Below are positions 46,301-53,215 of a DNA stretch of 64,000 bases, one piece after another. The notes beneath the pieces are model-generated. The model saw nothing but the letters and a program-made list of their open reading frames with translations. It was not told where the DNA came from and made no database searches. The translations under genes were made by a program, and so were the position numbers. The stretch is from Eonycteris spelaea (Eukaryota; Chordata; Mammalia; Chiroptera; Pteropodidae). How positions within the stretch are numbered: position 1 is the stretch's first letter; each line of letters begins with the position of its first letter. Where the stretch lies: assembly GCA_003508835.1 (NCBI GenBank), contig PUFA01000070.1:9003001-9067000 (forward strand). Direction: 5' to 3'.

Positions 46301-49044
46301 CACTCCTTGCTCTGAGCCAGAGGGATCCTCTCTCCAACAGGAGGTGTACTTCAAAAACACCAGGGGAACTTGTTGAAAGATCAGGATGCGGTGAACATTG
46401 CTCTACACCCGAGCAGTGTTCAGGCCCACTCCGCTCTCTAACCTCTGCCTTGTCTCCATAGCTGTGCTCCGTGGAGGTAACCTGTGAATCAGGCAGTGTC
46501 ATGGCAGCCACCCTGGCCAATGGTGGGATCTGCCCCATCACAGGCGAGAGCATTCTGAGCGCTGAGGCAGTGCGCAACACTCTCAGCCTCATGCACTCCT
46601 GCGGCATGTACGACTTCTCGGGCCAGTTTGCCTTCCATGTGAGTGCTTCTGGCCCTGCCATCCATTTGCCACAAGCCCAGAGCCAAGAAAAAGGACACTG
46701 AGTCTCTGAAGATGGAGAGTGGAAGCTTGTTCCTGCCTCTCTTTCAACTAACTTCCAGCCAGGCAATTAGGCGGAGAATCCCTAGGGGACTTGGTCAAAC
46801 ATATCAAGTCCCTCAAACACAAACACAGAATTTTGCAGCTTCTGAACCGCTCTTCTGCTGCCTTTCACATGGCTGGCATTTCTTCTCTGAGTTTCAGTTT
46901 AGATGTCACTTCCAAAGAGAGGCTTTTCTGACTACTCTATCTCAAATGGGCCTCCCTCCCACTTGATTCTCGATCATAGCACCCTACTTCTTTCTTCTTT
47001 TTACAAGCTGTATTTTAATCTATTTGTTTACCTGTGTATTATTTATCTCCTATCACAAGAATGTAAGTTAAACGAGAGGCCTTGCTAGTTCTAGCATCAG
47101 GCATGGAATACTCAACAACTATTTCCTTACTGAAGCCATGAATTTAAGGGAACATGGGAGGACAGGAGTAGAAAAGAAGCTAATTAACAAGCCAAAAGGT
47201 TGAGATGGGTGTGGCCTTGCCCATGCAGTCATTTGGGATAGGCTAACCTGTTATCCAAGATTTGGGGCACCTCTAGGTCATCCTCAGTTTCAATTTTGTC
47301 CCCAAGGTGGGCCTGCCAGCCAAGTCAGCTGTGTCAGGAGCCATCCTCCTGGTGGTACCCAATGTCATGGAATGATGTGTCTTTCACCTCCACTGGACAA
47401 GCTGGGGAACAGCCATAGGGGCATCCACTTCTGCCAGGTGAGTTACTTTGCATATAGTACTAAATATTTTCGAATGAGTAAATAAAGCAATTTTTAGCTC
47501 CTATTAAGTACAAGGAGTAAGTAAATACTCTCTGGCTTACAATTCTAGAAGTTGGTGTCTCTCTTCAATTTCCACAACTATGACAACCTGAGGCACTGTG
47601 CTCGGAAGTTAGACCCACGGCGTGAAGGGGGAGAAGTTAGGGTAAGGAAAACCCCAGGTGGCTTGTAAGGATATTTTAAAATAGAACATTCGATAACACT
47701 TCAGCAATACCCTTGGCTAAACATCCATAGAGGAGGGTCACGGGGCAGAGTTGGGCATAGGTGCTTTCAAAGTCACAGTTAATCTCAGGTAGGTATAATT
47801 TGTTTTCCAGAACAAGACTGTGGTGAATCTGTTATTTGCTGCCTATAGTGGAGATGTCTCTGCTCTTCGAAGGTACTTCTGCTGTGACCAAATAAACACA
47901 ATAAAATACTCCTGGTCAGAGATCTCATGAGGAGTCAACATAGCAAAATAGTTAAGTGCTTCAGCTTTAGTCAGATAAAATGGACATACACTGCATTTAA
48001 ATGAGTTTTTTAAAGTACAGTGCTTGCCATGTGATAAGACCTTAATCAATGATAACCACTGTCATGATTAACCTGGGTGTTAAGAACAGAGTCGTAGGAG
48101 GTAGGTAGATAAGGACCCTGTCTCAGATGAAGTACCAAAATCAGCAAATATGTACTGGGCACCTACCATGAGTAAGCAGTGATGTTGGAACCATCACACT
48201 CCATCTCTCTGGAGGAGTAACACTCATATGGTAGAGAACACAGATTGTGCAGGGTTCAAAGATCTTGACATAAGCTCTGGAACCCATCCAGTCTGACCCC
48301 ACTTCACAAAGGATGAGTGATTCTAGTCGATCTGGGTACCAGCTGCTTTCCTACCTTAGGTTTGCCTTGTCAGCCATGGACATGGAACAGAAAGACTATG
48401 ACTCCCGCACAGCCCTGCATGTTGCTGCAGCTGAAAAGACCCTTTTTTTTAACCAAGAGTACCCTCCCTGCCCCTGCATTGGGGATGCCCTCAAGGTTAC
48501 AGGGGCAGCCACTAGTTTGTCAAGATGCCCTTCAGTTTGTAGGATGACTGTTTTGGGTGCTGCAGGACAAAATGGGAAGAGGCTTTTCCCCCTCCCATCA
48601 TTGTTTAGAACTTTAGCTGACAAGGGTCTGTACCAATGTTGACACCAAAAGGTTCAGGATCCGTACCTTCTCATCTTTCTTCTGCCTATATTCCTAGGAC
48701 ACATTGAAGTTGTTAAATTCCTGATTGAGGCTTGCAAAGTGAATCCTTTTGTCAAGGACAGGTGAGGATTAAACTAAAATGGGGGAATGGGAGGTGCAGC
48801 AGCTTCACTACTGCCCTCTAACCACCACAATTATGTATAGACCAGGCACTCTTTATATGTTCCTTGCATGATCATGGTCTTTGTTCTTCTCAGGTGGGGC
48901 AACATTCCCCTGGACGATGCTGTGCAGTTCATCATCTGGAGGTGTAAAACTGCTTCAAGACTACCAGGACTCCTACACATCTGAGACTCAGGCTGAAGCA
49001 GGGGCTGAGGCTTGTCCAAAGAGAACTTAGAGAGCATGGTGTGA
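36626..49044 (+). CDS. GLS2: GLS2, mitochondrial glutaminase 2 (18 coding exons, frame broken in places)
   Basis: GLS2 hydrolyses glutamine to glutamate and ammonia in mitochondria; it is the liver-type enzyme and a p53 target (established). All 18 coding exons of the human gene are found in order, with conserved lengths: 36626, 41309, 41839, 42529, 43192, 43355, 43739, 45045, 45357, 45983, 46201, 46462, 47307, 47549, 47811, 48360, 48698 and 48894 (starts). The catalytic S-x-x-K lies in exon 6 (QSCVK), substrate-site residues in exons 7 and 10-13, and C-terminal ankyrin repeats in exons 15-18. Relative to the expected frame there are small deletions in exons 1, 5, 7, 11, 13 and 18 and a lost splice donor after exon 16. 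The conserved stop is TGA 49042-49044. Either assembly errors or a decayed gene; I favour errors because SPRYD4 and MIP show the same pattern. Confidence 0.93.
37742..37767 (+). repeat. (TTCA)n microsatellite
   Basis: About six ATTC units in GLS2 intron 1. Confidence 0.9.
38270..39690 (-). repeat. Old LINE-1/HAL1-like sequence in GLS2 intron 1
   Basis: Two blocks read like inverted 3' text of very old LINE-1-type elements: ATCAATCCATATCTGGGTCAAATAG near 38819, and TTAGGTTGTTTCCACTCTTACTAACAATGCAGTGAATATG near 39543. Divergence is high and limits are approximate. Confidence 0.5.
40385..40525 (+). repeat. MIR/L3-like repeat, left part (split by SINE)
   Basis: CCTCACATGATCCACGTGAAGCAG, ATTACTACCCTTATTTACAGATGAGGAAGCGGG is an old SINE/LINE text that resumes after the 5S SINE copy 2. 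Confidence 0.6.
40532..40727 (-). repeat. 5S-rRNA-derived SINE, copy 2
   Basis: Same structure as copy 1. On the minus strand there is a 5S-like head (GTCTACGGCCATGCTACCCTG...), then the shared tail (ATAAGGGATTGTAAACTGACAA, GAGGTCAACCAAGGGTTGCC), then an A-run. Compared with copy 1 it lacks 13 bp in the 5S part, near 40640. GGGTTCAGCAGTATTA (40510-40525) and GGGTTTAACAGTATTA (40729-40744) flank it and match at 14 of 16 bases, a target duplication. Inserted in an older repeat in GLS2 intron 1. Confidence 0.9.
40745..40830 (+). repeat. MIR/L3-like repeat, right part
   Basis: AAGATCACACAACTATTAAGGGGCAAACTCTGG continues the MIR-type element interrupted by the SINE. Confidence 0.55.
41309..41408 (+). 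CDS. GLS2: GLS2 exon 2
   Basis: Acceptor AAACAG before 41309, donor GTAAGT after 41408. Reads [20 protein letters not shown] and on to KFTT. Phase 2 in, phase 0 out; 100 nt, intact. Confidence 0.95.
41839..41960 (+). CDS. GLS2: GLS2 exon 3
   Basis: Acceptor CTCCAG, donor GTGAGG. Reads [18 protein letters not shown] and ends [13 protein letters not shown]. 122 nt, intact; a short run after DCM (NQMRHMVRQ) is the most diverged part. Confidence 0.95.
42060..42430. repeat. Old repeat in GLS2 intron 3
   Basis: An A/T-rich segment (ATAACATGAATATGCG, GAAGTAAACATTGTTAACAG) followed by MIR-like text (AAGAAACTTAAGACCCAGAAGG, AAAGGTCACACAG). Likely an old LINE-1-type tail next to a MIR; limits uncertain. 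Confidence 0.4.
42529..42658 (+). CDS. GLS2: GLS2 exon 4
   Basis: Acceptor ATCCAG, donor GTGAGG. Reads [20 protein letters not shown] and ends [11 protein letters not shown]. 130 nt, intact. This is the N-terminal helical (EF-hand-like) part before the catalytic domain. Confidence 0.95.
43192..43270 (+). CDS. GLS2: GLS2 exon 5, 1-bp deletion
   Basis: Reads [16 protein letters not shown], then the frame slips. Three G (43238-43240) stand where four are expected, so the exon is 79 nt and not 80. The bases after the slip still spell VSLCTVDGQ in the other frame. Acceptor ACCCAG and donor GTGAGA are intact. Confidence 0.92.
43355..43518 (+). CDS. GLS2: GLS2 exon 6, catalytic S-x-x-K
   Basis: Reads [20 protein letters not shown] and on to [20 protein letters not shown]. 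The SCVK motif corresponds to the catalytic Ser and Lys of kidney-type glutaminase (S286/K289). 164 nt, intact, splice sites good. An internal GTAAGC at about 43429 looks like a donor but sits in conserved coding sequence. Confidence 0.95.
43739..43796 (+). CDS. GLS2: GLS2 exon 7, 1-bp deletion
   Basis: Begins GAATCCCC (four C) where five C are needed to encode G-I-P-H-N. Length is 58, not 59 nt. The rest ([15 protein letters not shown]) is conserved in the shifted frame and carries the substrate-site Asn (N335 of the kidney form). Confidence 0.92.
44664..44705 (+). repeat. G-rich GGGGTA tandem run, possible G-quadruplex
   Basis: AGGGGTAGGGGTAGGGGTTG with GGGG following gives four G-runs of four within about 25 bases (about 44680-44704), in GLS2 intron 7 and on the coding strand. 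Confidence 0.6.
45045..45077 (+). CDS. GLS2: GLS2 exon 8
   Basis: A 33-nt exon reading [11 protein letters not shown], between a CTCTCTCTTTGCAG acceptor and a GTAAGT donor. Intact. Confidence 0.94.
45357..45415 (+). CDS. GLS2: GLS2 exon 9
   Basis: Reads [19 protein letters not shown] plus a split Thr codon. Acceptor TTCTAG, donor GTAAGG; 59 nt, intact. Confidence 0.95.
45983..46049 (+). CDS. GLS2: GLS2 exon 10
   Basis: Completes Thr and reads [20 protein letters not shown] then KK. It carries the Glu and Asn of the active site (E381/N388 in the kidney form). 67 nt, intact. Confidence 0.95.
46201..46250 (+). CDS. GLS2: GLS2 exon 11, 1-bp deletion
   Basis: Reads [13 protein letters not shown], then GACTC (46237-46241) replaces the expected GACCTC. 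Length is 50, not 51 nt. The active-site Tyr (Y414 of the kidney form, in LYFQ) falls in the shifted part. Acceptor CTTGCAG and donor GTAAGC are intact. Confidence 0.92.
46462..46638 (+). CDS. GLS2: GLS2 exon 12
   Basis: Reads [20 protein letters not shown] and on to [14 protein letters not shown], 59 codons, intact, with the active-site Tyr in MYDFSG. Acceptor CCATAG, donor GTGAGT. It is the largest internal exon. Confidence 0.95.
46845..47130 (+). repeat. LINE-2 3' end in GLS2 intron 12
   Basis: TTTCAGTTTAGATGTCACTTCC, GAGAGGCTTTTCTGACTACTC, ATCATAGCACCCTACTTC and GAATGTAAGTTAAACGAGAGG follow the L2 3' consensus order. Confidence 0.78.
47307..47437 (+). CDS. GLS2: GLS2 exon 13, 1-bp deletion with immediate TGA
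   Basis: Reads [21 protein letters not shown], then ATGGAATGA (two G for the expected three at 47369-47370). This gives TGA at 47373-47375 in the exon's own frame. 131 against 132 nt. Downstream [17 protein letters not shown] is conserved in the shifted frame. Splice sites are intact. Confidence 0.92.
47549..47641 (+). CDS. GLS2: GLS2 exon 14
   Basis: Reads [31 protein letters not shown]. 31 codons, intact; donor GTAAGG. Confidence 0.95.
47811..47872 (+). CDS. GLS2: GLS2 exon 15
   Basis: Reads [20 protein letters not shown] plus a split Arg codon; start of the ankyrin-repeat region. 62 nt, intact; donor GTACTT is weak but canonical. Confidence 0.94.
48360..48436 (+). CDS. GLS2: GLS2 exon 16, splice donor lost
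   Basis: Reads (R)[25 protein letters not shown] (ankyrin repeat) to 48435. The expected junction is GAAG|GTAAGACC; here the text is GAAAAGACCC, as if GGT were missing. There is no GT at the boundary. The nearest downstream GT is in AAGAGTACC (about 48458). The end coordinate given assumes one base of the split Gly codon. Confidence 0.88.
48698..48761 (+). CDS. GLS2: GLS2 exon 17
   Basis: Reads (G)[20 protein letters not shown] plus a split Arg; ankyrin repeat. Acceptor TTCCTAG, donor GTGAGG. 64 nt, intact. Confidence 0.94.
48894..49044 (+). CDS. GLS2: GLS2 exon 18 (last coding), three 1-bp deletions
   Basis: Starts [12 protein letters not shown], then loses the frame. Single bases appear to be missing near 48932 (N-H junction), near 48944 (V-V junction) and near 49014 (A-L junction). 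One codon (a Leu or Ser after SYT) is also absent. The tail KENLESMV and TGA at 49042-49044 are recognisable. As read in the entry frame it would hit TAA at about 48945 after the first two slips. Confidence 0.88.
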
Positions 49045-49540
49045 GCATAGACACACACAGTCCCTGCTCAAGAAAAAGCACGAGCTAGCCACACATTTAA
49101 CCCATAACCACCAAACATGCTACAGAGAGCTGCACTGCTTCAGTGGGGACCAAGACTTAGGCCATTGCTTTCTGCAAGAGTCAAAATACCCTATTCCCTT
49201 GGCAGACAGTATAGAGAAGTGCCTAGGTAGACAAATGCAGTAGAGCTATCCGTGGAGATTGTGGGCTTCTTCAAGGTATAGCCTAATTGCCTGGCCCACT
49301 CAAAACCTTCCCAGGTCTTTGCCTAGGTCCCCTCTTCCACTCCCTGAAGAAACCACGGAGCGATACTTTGGTAAAGAGGCTTTAGTATCCATGCACATGT
49401 ATATATCCACAGAGGAAGGAGGTGGAACTATGTACCTGGCTTTAGTTGTCTGGCAATATCTGCTCCCTTGGCCAGGAAACAGAGATTTTATAGACAGAGA
49501 AAGTATTTTGTGCTCAAATAAACTTTAATTATACAAATGA
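49045..49540 (+). other. GLS2: GLS2 3' UTR
   Basis: From the conserved stop to just after the AATAAA at 49517-49522. No gene features in it. The ~0.5 kb length is plausible for GLS2 mRNA. Confidence 0.6.
49517..49522 (+). terminator. Poly(A) signal AATAAA of GLS2
   Basis: First canonical AATAAA after the GLS2 stop, about 475 bp downstream. It is followed two bases later by TTTAAT (49524-49529), which on the minus strand reads ATTAAA and could serve the convergent SPRYD4 transcript. Confidence 0.65.
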
Positions 49541-50702
49541 TATTATTGCTAAACCTAGTCCTCTTTCTCCCCTAGGGGCATTCAGTTTCATCACCATCAT
49601 AAAGGTAGAATAAGATGGAACCTCAGTGTCAGAGCCCAAACAATACATATTTCACATACATACTCACTCGCCCATCAAGTTTTCCTCAGCTCCTAATACT
49701 GCTTTACGTTGTGTATTCTGCTGTCTAGGTGGGGGAGGGAGGGTCAAGGGCTTGGGTCTGAGCAGGCCCAAAAATGTATTTGCAAAACCTCAGGTCTCCC
49801 TCCTCCCTCTGGAAGTTCCAAATGTAGCAGAAGAAGATGGAACTTCTCAAGAATAAAGTCTCCAGTACTAACCCCCTTGATATCCTCCAAGTGCCTCTTC
49901 CCTTTGGTCTTTGTTTGACCAGCCCAATGGTTATAAAGGATTACCCAGGAGTCAGAAGTGTGCAGGTTAAGGCAGATGGACTCAGGGTGAGGACAGCTGC
50001 AGCTGTGTGGGGCTGAGTCTAGCACTGAAGTGCTGGAAGAAGGAGGGCTCTGTTCTCACTGACACAGTAAAGCACTTCCTGAGGGAGCCAGAGCCCAGAC
50101 TCTGTATGTGCTGTAGAGAAAGGGCCAACTCATTGACTGCACCGCTCCTCAGCCAGAGGTAGAAAGGAGAGATTCGGTAGAGCCCTAAGAACAAACAAGT
50201 TACAGAACAAACAAGTTACAGGTGGGCAAAGGAGGAAGCGGTATTGCAGTATCACGGTATCACAGTGATGAATGAATTTAAAGCTGAAAGGGAAAACTCC
50301 AGGGCTGAATACAATCTGGGAAAGGCCTGGAAACAGGAAGGCAGAGGGACTGAAGGAAGCAAGTCAGGGAAAGTACATTCATGGTAGCCTACGAACATTG
50401 GCAGTATTGGCCTTTTGAGCCATGCTTCTCTTGCTCAGGCCCACTTCCATGTCTGGAAGTGTACTTTCCCTTCTAATAAAGCTTTTCTTTGCTGTTAAAA
50501 ATAAAAAAGAAAATTGGCAGTATTTTGGGGGGAGGGAGAGAGTGGCTGTATGCCTAGCTTACATAGGGGAGAGGCAAATGACTAAGGTCTCAACACTGAA
50601 TTGTGGGAGCCAGAGGTTGCTAGGGGCAAAGTTAAAAGGTTTCAGACATTTTCAGCAGGAGGCTGGTCAAGAGTGTGGTTAGGGACTTCAGTGATGGACA
50701 TA
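49530..50702 (-). other. Likely SPRYD4 3' UTR / convergent intergenic space
   Basis: No GLS2 or SPRYD4 coding sequence. If the minus-strand ATTAAA at 49529-49524 is used, this would be a ~1.2 kb 3' UTR of SPRYD4. A C/T-rich piece with AATAAAGC at about 50476 (plus strand) looks like an LTR or processed-transcript tail but cannot be placed. Confidence 0.4.
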
Positions 50703-51240
50703 CTAGAGGCCCTCAGGTACTTCAAGCCCTGAGTGGGTCAGCAGTTCTCCATCCCAAAGGGCAAAGGCAGGCACCACTGGACCCCGAAAATCTGTCTGCA
50801 GTGTGTGGATCACAGTGACCTGGCTCGCATCCACCAGACTCAGCTTCTGGGCCTCGTACTCCAGCAGCAGGCCCACCTTCTCTGGCTGTCCAATGCCCTC
50901 AATAGGAGCTTTCTCGTTCGCCAACATAGTGTGCCACTTGCGCTGTGCATAGGTGAACACCCAGGAACGATCGTCTACACCATGCAGCTATCCCGAGAGA
51001 TGTCCATATCTGCCACTCCTATCCGGAATTGCTGGGAGCGCTTCACTGTCACTTCCCAGTAGTGTCTGCCACTGGTGACAGCTGTGTCTGCCAGCACCAC
51101 TGCCCACTCCCGGAAGCGCTCTACATTCAGAGCCAATTTGGTGGGTTCTAATCCCACCATGCCATATCTGACACCTGTGTCACCTTTGAAGAGTGCCAGG
51201 CTGCTGTGGGCGGTTTTTTCTTCCAGTCTGAAACTGACGC
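50703..51240 (-). CDS. SPRYD4: SPRYD4 exon 2 (SPRY domain)
   Basis: The acceptor reads CTGCCCACAG on the minus strand. 538 nt including the stop. Contains nearly the whole SPRY fold; a single-base loss near 50982 divides it into two open segments (51160-50978 and 50960-50703). Confidence 0.93.
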
Positions 51241-51673
51241 CTGTGGGCAGAGCAAAGAGACTAGATGATAGGAGTTAAAATTCTAGAACTAATGATATAG
51301 ACATATTCCGATCCGAAGCAGGTAGTCATCAGATCACGAAGAAACAGAGGAGAATCAGAGTATCAACAGGGCAAGAGAGTGGGGCGCTGTAGTATGGGCA
51401 GCCCCAGGAACCGAAAGCTCGGACAGGAGAAGCCCAGGGTTTGAAAGAAACCAGACAGTCGAGTGTTTCAGGTTTGGAAGCTCAAGACCAACGCAGATAA
51501 GGAAGGGGAAATGACCCGAGGGAGGGTCCGGGAATAACAGGCGGAAACCATTTTGGAGGTAAAAGAGAGTAAAAGGAGATAATCCTACCTCTGCGGGCTT
51601 CGGCGGCAACAGCCCCCAATCGTTTGGATCCCCAGCGGTACAAACAGAACGTACACGCAAAGGGCAGCGCCAT
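50703..51673 (-). CDS. SPRYD4: SPRYD4, SPRY domain-containing protein 4 (2 exons, 1-bp deletion)
   Basis: Exon 1 is 51673-51589: MALPFACTFCLYRWGSKRLG to RRG. Exon 2 is 51240-50703: VSFRLEEKTAHSSLALF to LTHSGLEVPEGL and TAG 50705-50703. Most of exon 2 is one B30.2/SPRY domain (GRHYWEVTV, FRIGVAD and TDFRGPVVPAFALWDG motifs). Human SPRYD4 is 207 aa; here the two exons sum to 623 nt, one short of the expected 624. The slip is at about 50981-50983 (DSCIGV region) and brings an early TAG at 50977-50975. The ATG is chosen because it matches the family and lies just before the basic, amphipathic N terminus; the frame is open upstream to 51745 but without ATG. Function is poorly known. Convergent with GLS2. 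Confidence 0.92.
51589..51673 (-). CDS. SPRYD4: SPRYD4 exon 1
   Basis: 85 nt from ATG to AGAG|GTAGGA donor (minus strand). Arg/Cys-rich N terminus, intact, joins exon 2 in phase to give RRGVSF. Confidence 0.92.
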
Positions 51674-51860
51674 CTTGCGCCGCGGAAGAACAGGGCACGC
51701 CCCCTGCCTGAGACCCCGCCATCGGCCCGCCTGCTCCGCTCGCACGTAGTGTGCGAGAGACGCTAGCGCAGTGTGATGACGTAAGTGGGGGGGCAGCGCC
51801 CAGCAGGGAGCCGCCCTTTGGGGGGTTCTGCGCTGGTTCCGGCGGCGGCTGTTACAGTTT
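51640..51860 (-). promoter_or_regulatory. GC-rich promoter of SPRYD4 with CRE-like TGACGTAA
   Basis: CpG-dense stretch over and upstream of SPRYD4 exon 1. TGACGTAA at 51777-51784 is an ATF/CREB-type site about 104 bp upstream of the ATG. GGGGGGCAGCGCCC and CCGGCGGCGG follow. No TATA box. The plus-strand side has no recognised gene start. Confidence 0.6.
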
Positions 51861-51954
51861 ATTCAGTTTTGCTGCAGAAAAGAATGCTGCTCACACTTTA
51901 ACTAAATAGGACCTTTAAAGGGATAGTTTAACAAGATGGTTAAAGGTGATTTCA

Positions 51955-52110
51955 GAATTAAACAACAATTGGATCCTAACCCGTCTCCGCTGTGTAGCTT
52001 CGGATAAATCACCTAAGTTCTCTGAGCCTTAGTGGTCTTATAAAACAGAAAAATATCTAGCCGTCAGACTTTAGAGAAAATTAAATGAGAGAATAGTCTA
52101 GAATACAGGT
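51955..52110 (+). repeat. MIR SINE
   Basis: TGTGTAGCTTCGGATAAATCACCTAAGTTCTCTGAGCCTTAG is the MIR middle and 3' part. Confidence 0.7.
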
Positions 52111-52795
52111 TGACAAATAGCAACCAGTGGGTAAGTAATATTAAATACTGTAAATGTTGGTTTTGTATTTTCAGGTCTGAGAATAGAGTGGTTAATTCAA
52201 TATTTGATTTTTCCAGCTTGAACAAAAGTATCACTGTTTTGGTTCAGAGTGGAACAGGTATGAGATAGTTGATTATGGAGGGCCTACATTTAACATTCCA
52301 TCTGCTTAAGGCGCTATATCCTTGCTTTCTCAAGTTTTCAGTCGGTGTGCTTATCAAGGCTCTGCTGGCTTGCCCAATGTTAACATCCCATTTCCATGCT
52401 CCTATCCCCCAAAGTTGTTGTAGATTCTTAAGGGCCTACAAAATTAAAGAAAAACTCTTCCCATACCGCAGAGTTCCAACCACCGTTCCTGTGGAGGTGG
52501 CACCAATTCAGGCCACGGTCATCCTTGGCCTCAATGGGGGCTTTCTCTTTCTAATGGGTGGCTTCTAAGCTTGACTCCCATTTCCATCTGTCTGCTTGAA
52601 TCCAGTGTCCACATTACAGTCAGGGATATTTCTAAATCATAAATCTTATACCACTCCCCAACTTAAATCTTTAAATGTGTTTGTCAAATTCCCTTGCATG
52701 ATCTAAAGCTTTACATGATGTAACTAATGTCTACCTTCTCGTTTTTTCTCATAAAATACAGTCCCTCTTCTCAAAGGTCTACAGTCTGGTGGGGA
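52111..52795. other. SPRYD4-MIP intergenic, nothing firm
   Basis: No exon. A 99-codon open frame (52269-52568) has no domain. Late part has L2-like wording (CACTCCCCAACTTAAATC, CCCTTGCATGATCTAAAGC). Confidence 0.4.
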
Positions 52796-52829
52796 GATAG
52801 TTGAGAACATTGTCAGCTGCAACAGGATA

Positions 52830-53215
52830 CACTAAGCTACCTTTTCCTAAAGAAACTTCCTGGATTCCCTGACTTTATGAGCTGCAACCCATAATCAGCC
52901 AGTTGCCCAGGCCAGAAACCTGGAAGTCTCTGACTTCTTTGTCTCTTATCTGATTGTCATTGAATCCCTATCATATTATTCCTTCCTTGGAGTACTGCAT
53001 TGGACTTTACGTGGTCTCTCATTCTTCCCAGTGCTTCCAAGGGAACATTTAAAGAGGTAGCTGTAGCTACCTAGCTTCTTAGCTCACGCATTAGATGGTG
53101 AATTTGTAAGAATGGGCATTAAATCCTTTGTTCTCTGTGCCCCAGGCCCTCAGTATTCCCAGTAGTACAGAGTTAAGTGTTTATTATTTTTGAATGAATA
53201 AAGGAATGACTCTAA
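52830..53215 (+). repeat. LINE-2-like sequence
   Basis: CCAGGCCAGAAACCTGGAAGTC, ATTGCATTGG-type text and GTAAGAATGGGCATTAAATCC, CTGTGCCCCAGGCCCTCAG, TTTGAATGAATAAAGG fit a worn L2. Confidence 0.5.

Noticed and set aside
46110..46766. 218-codon open frame on the minus strand
   Set aside because: It lies antisense over GLS2 exons 11-12 and introns. The length is helped by conserved exon 12, and no domain or splice context supports it.
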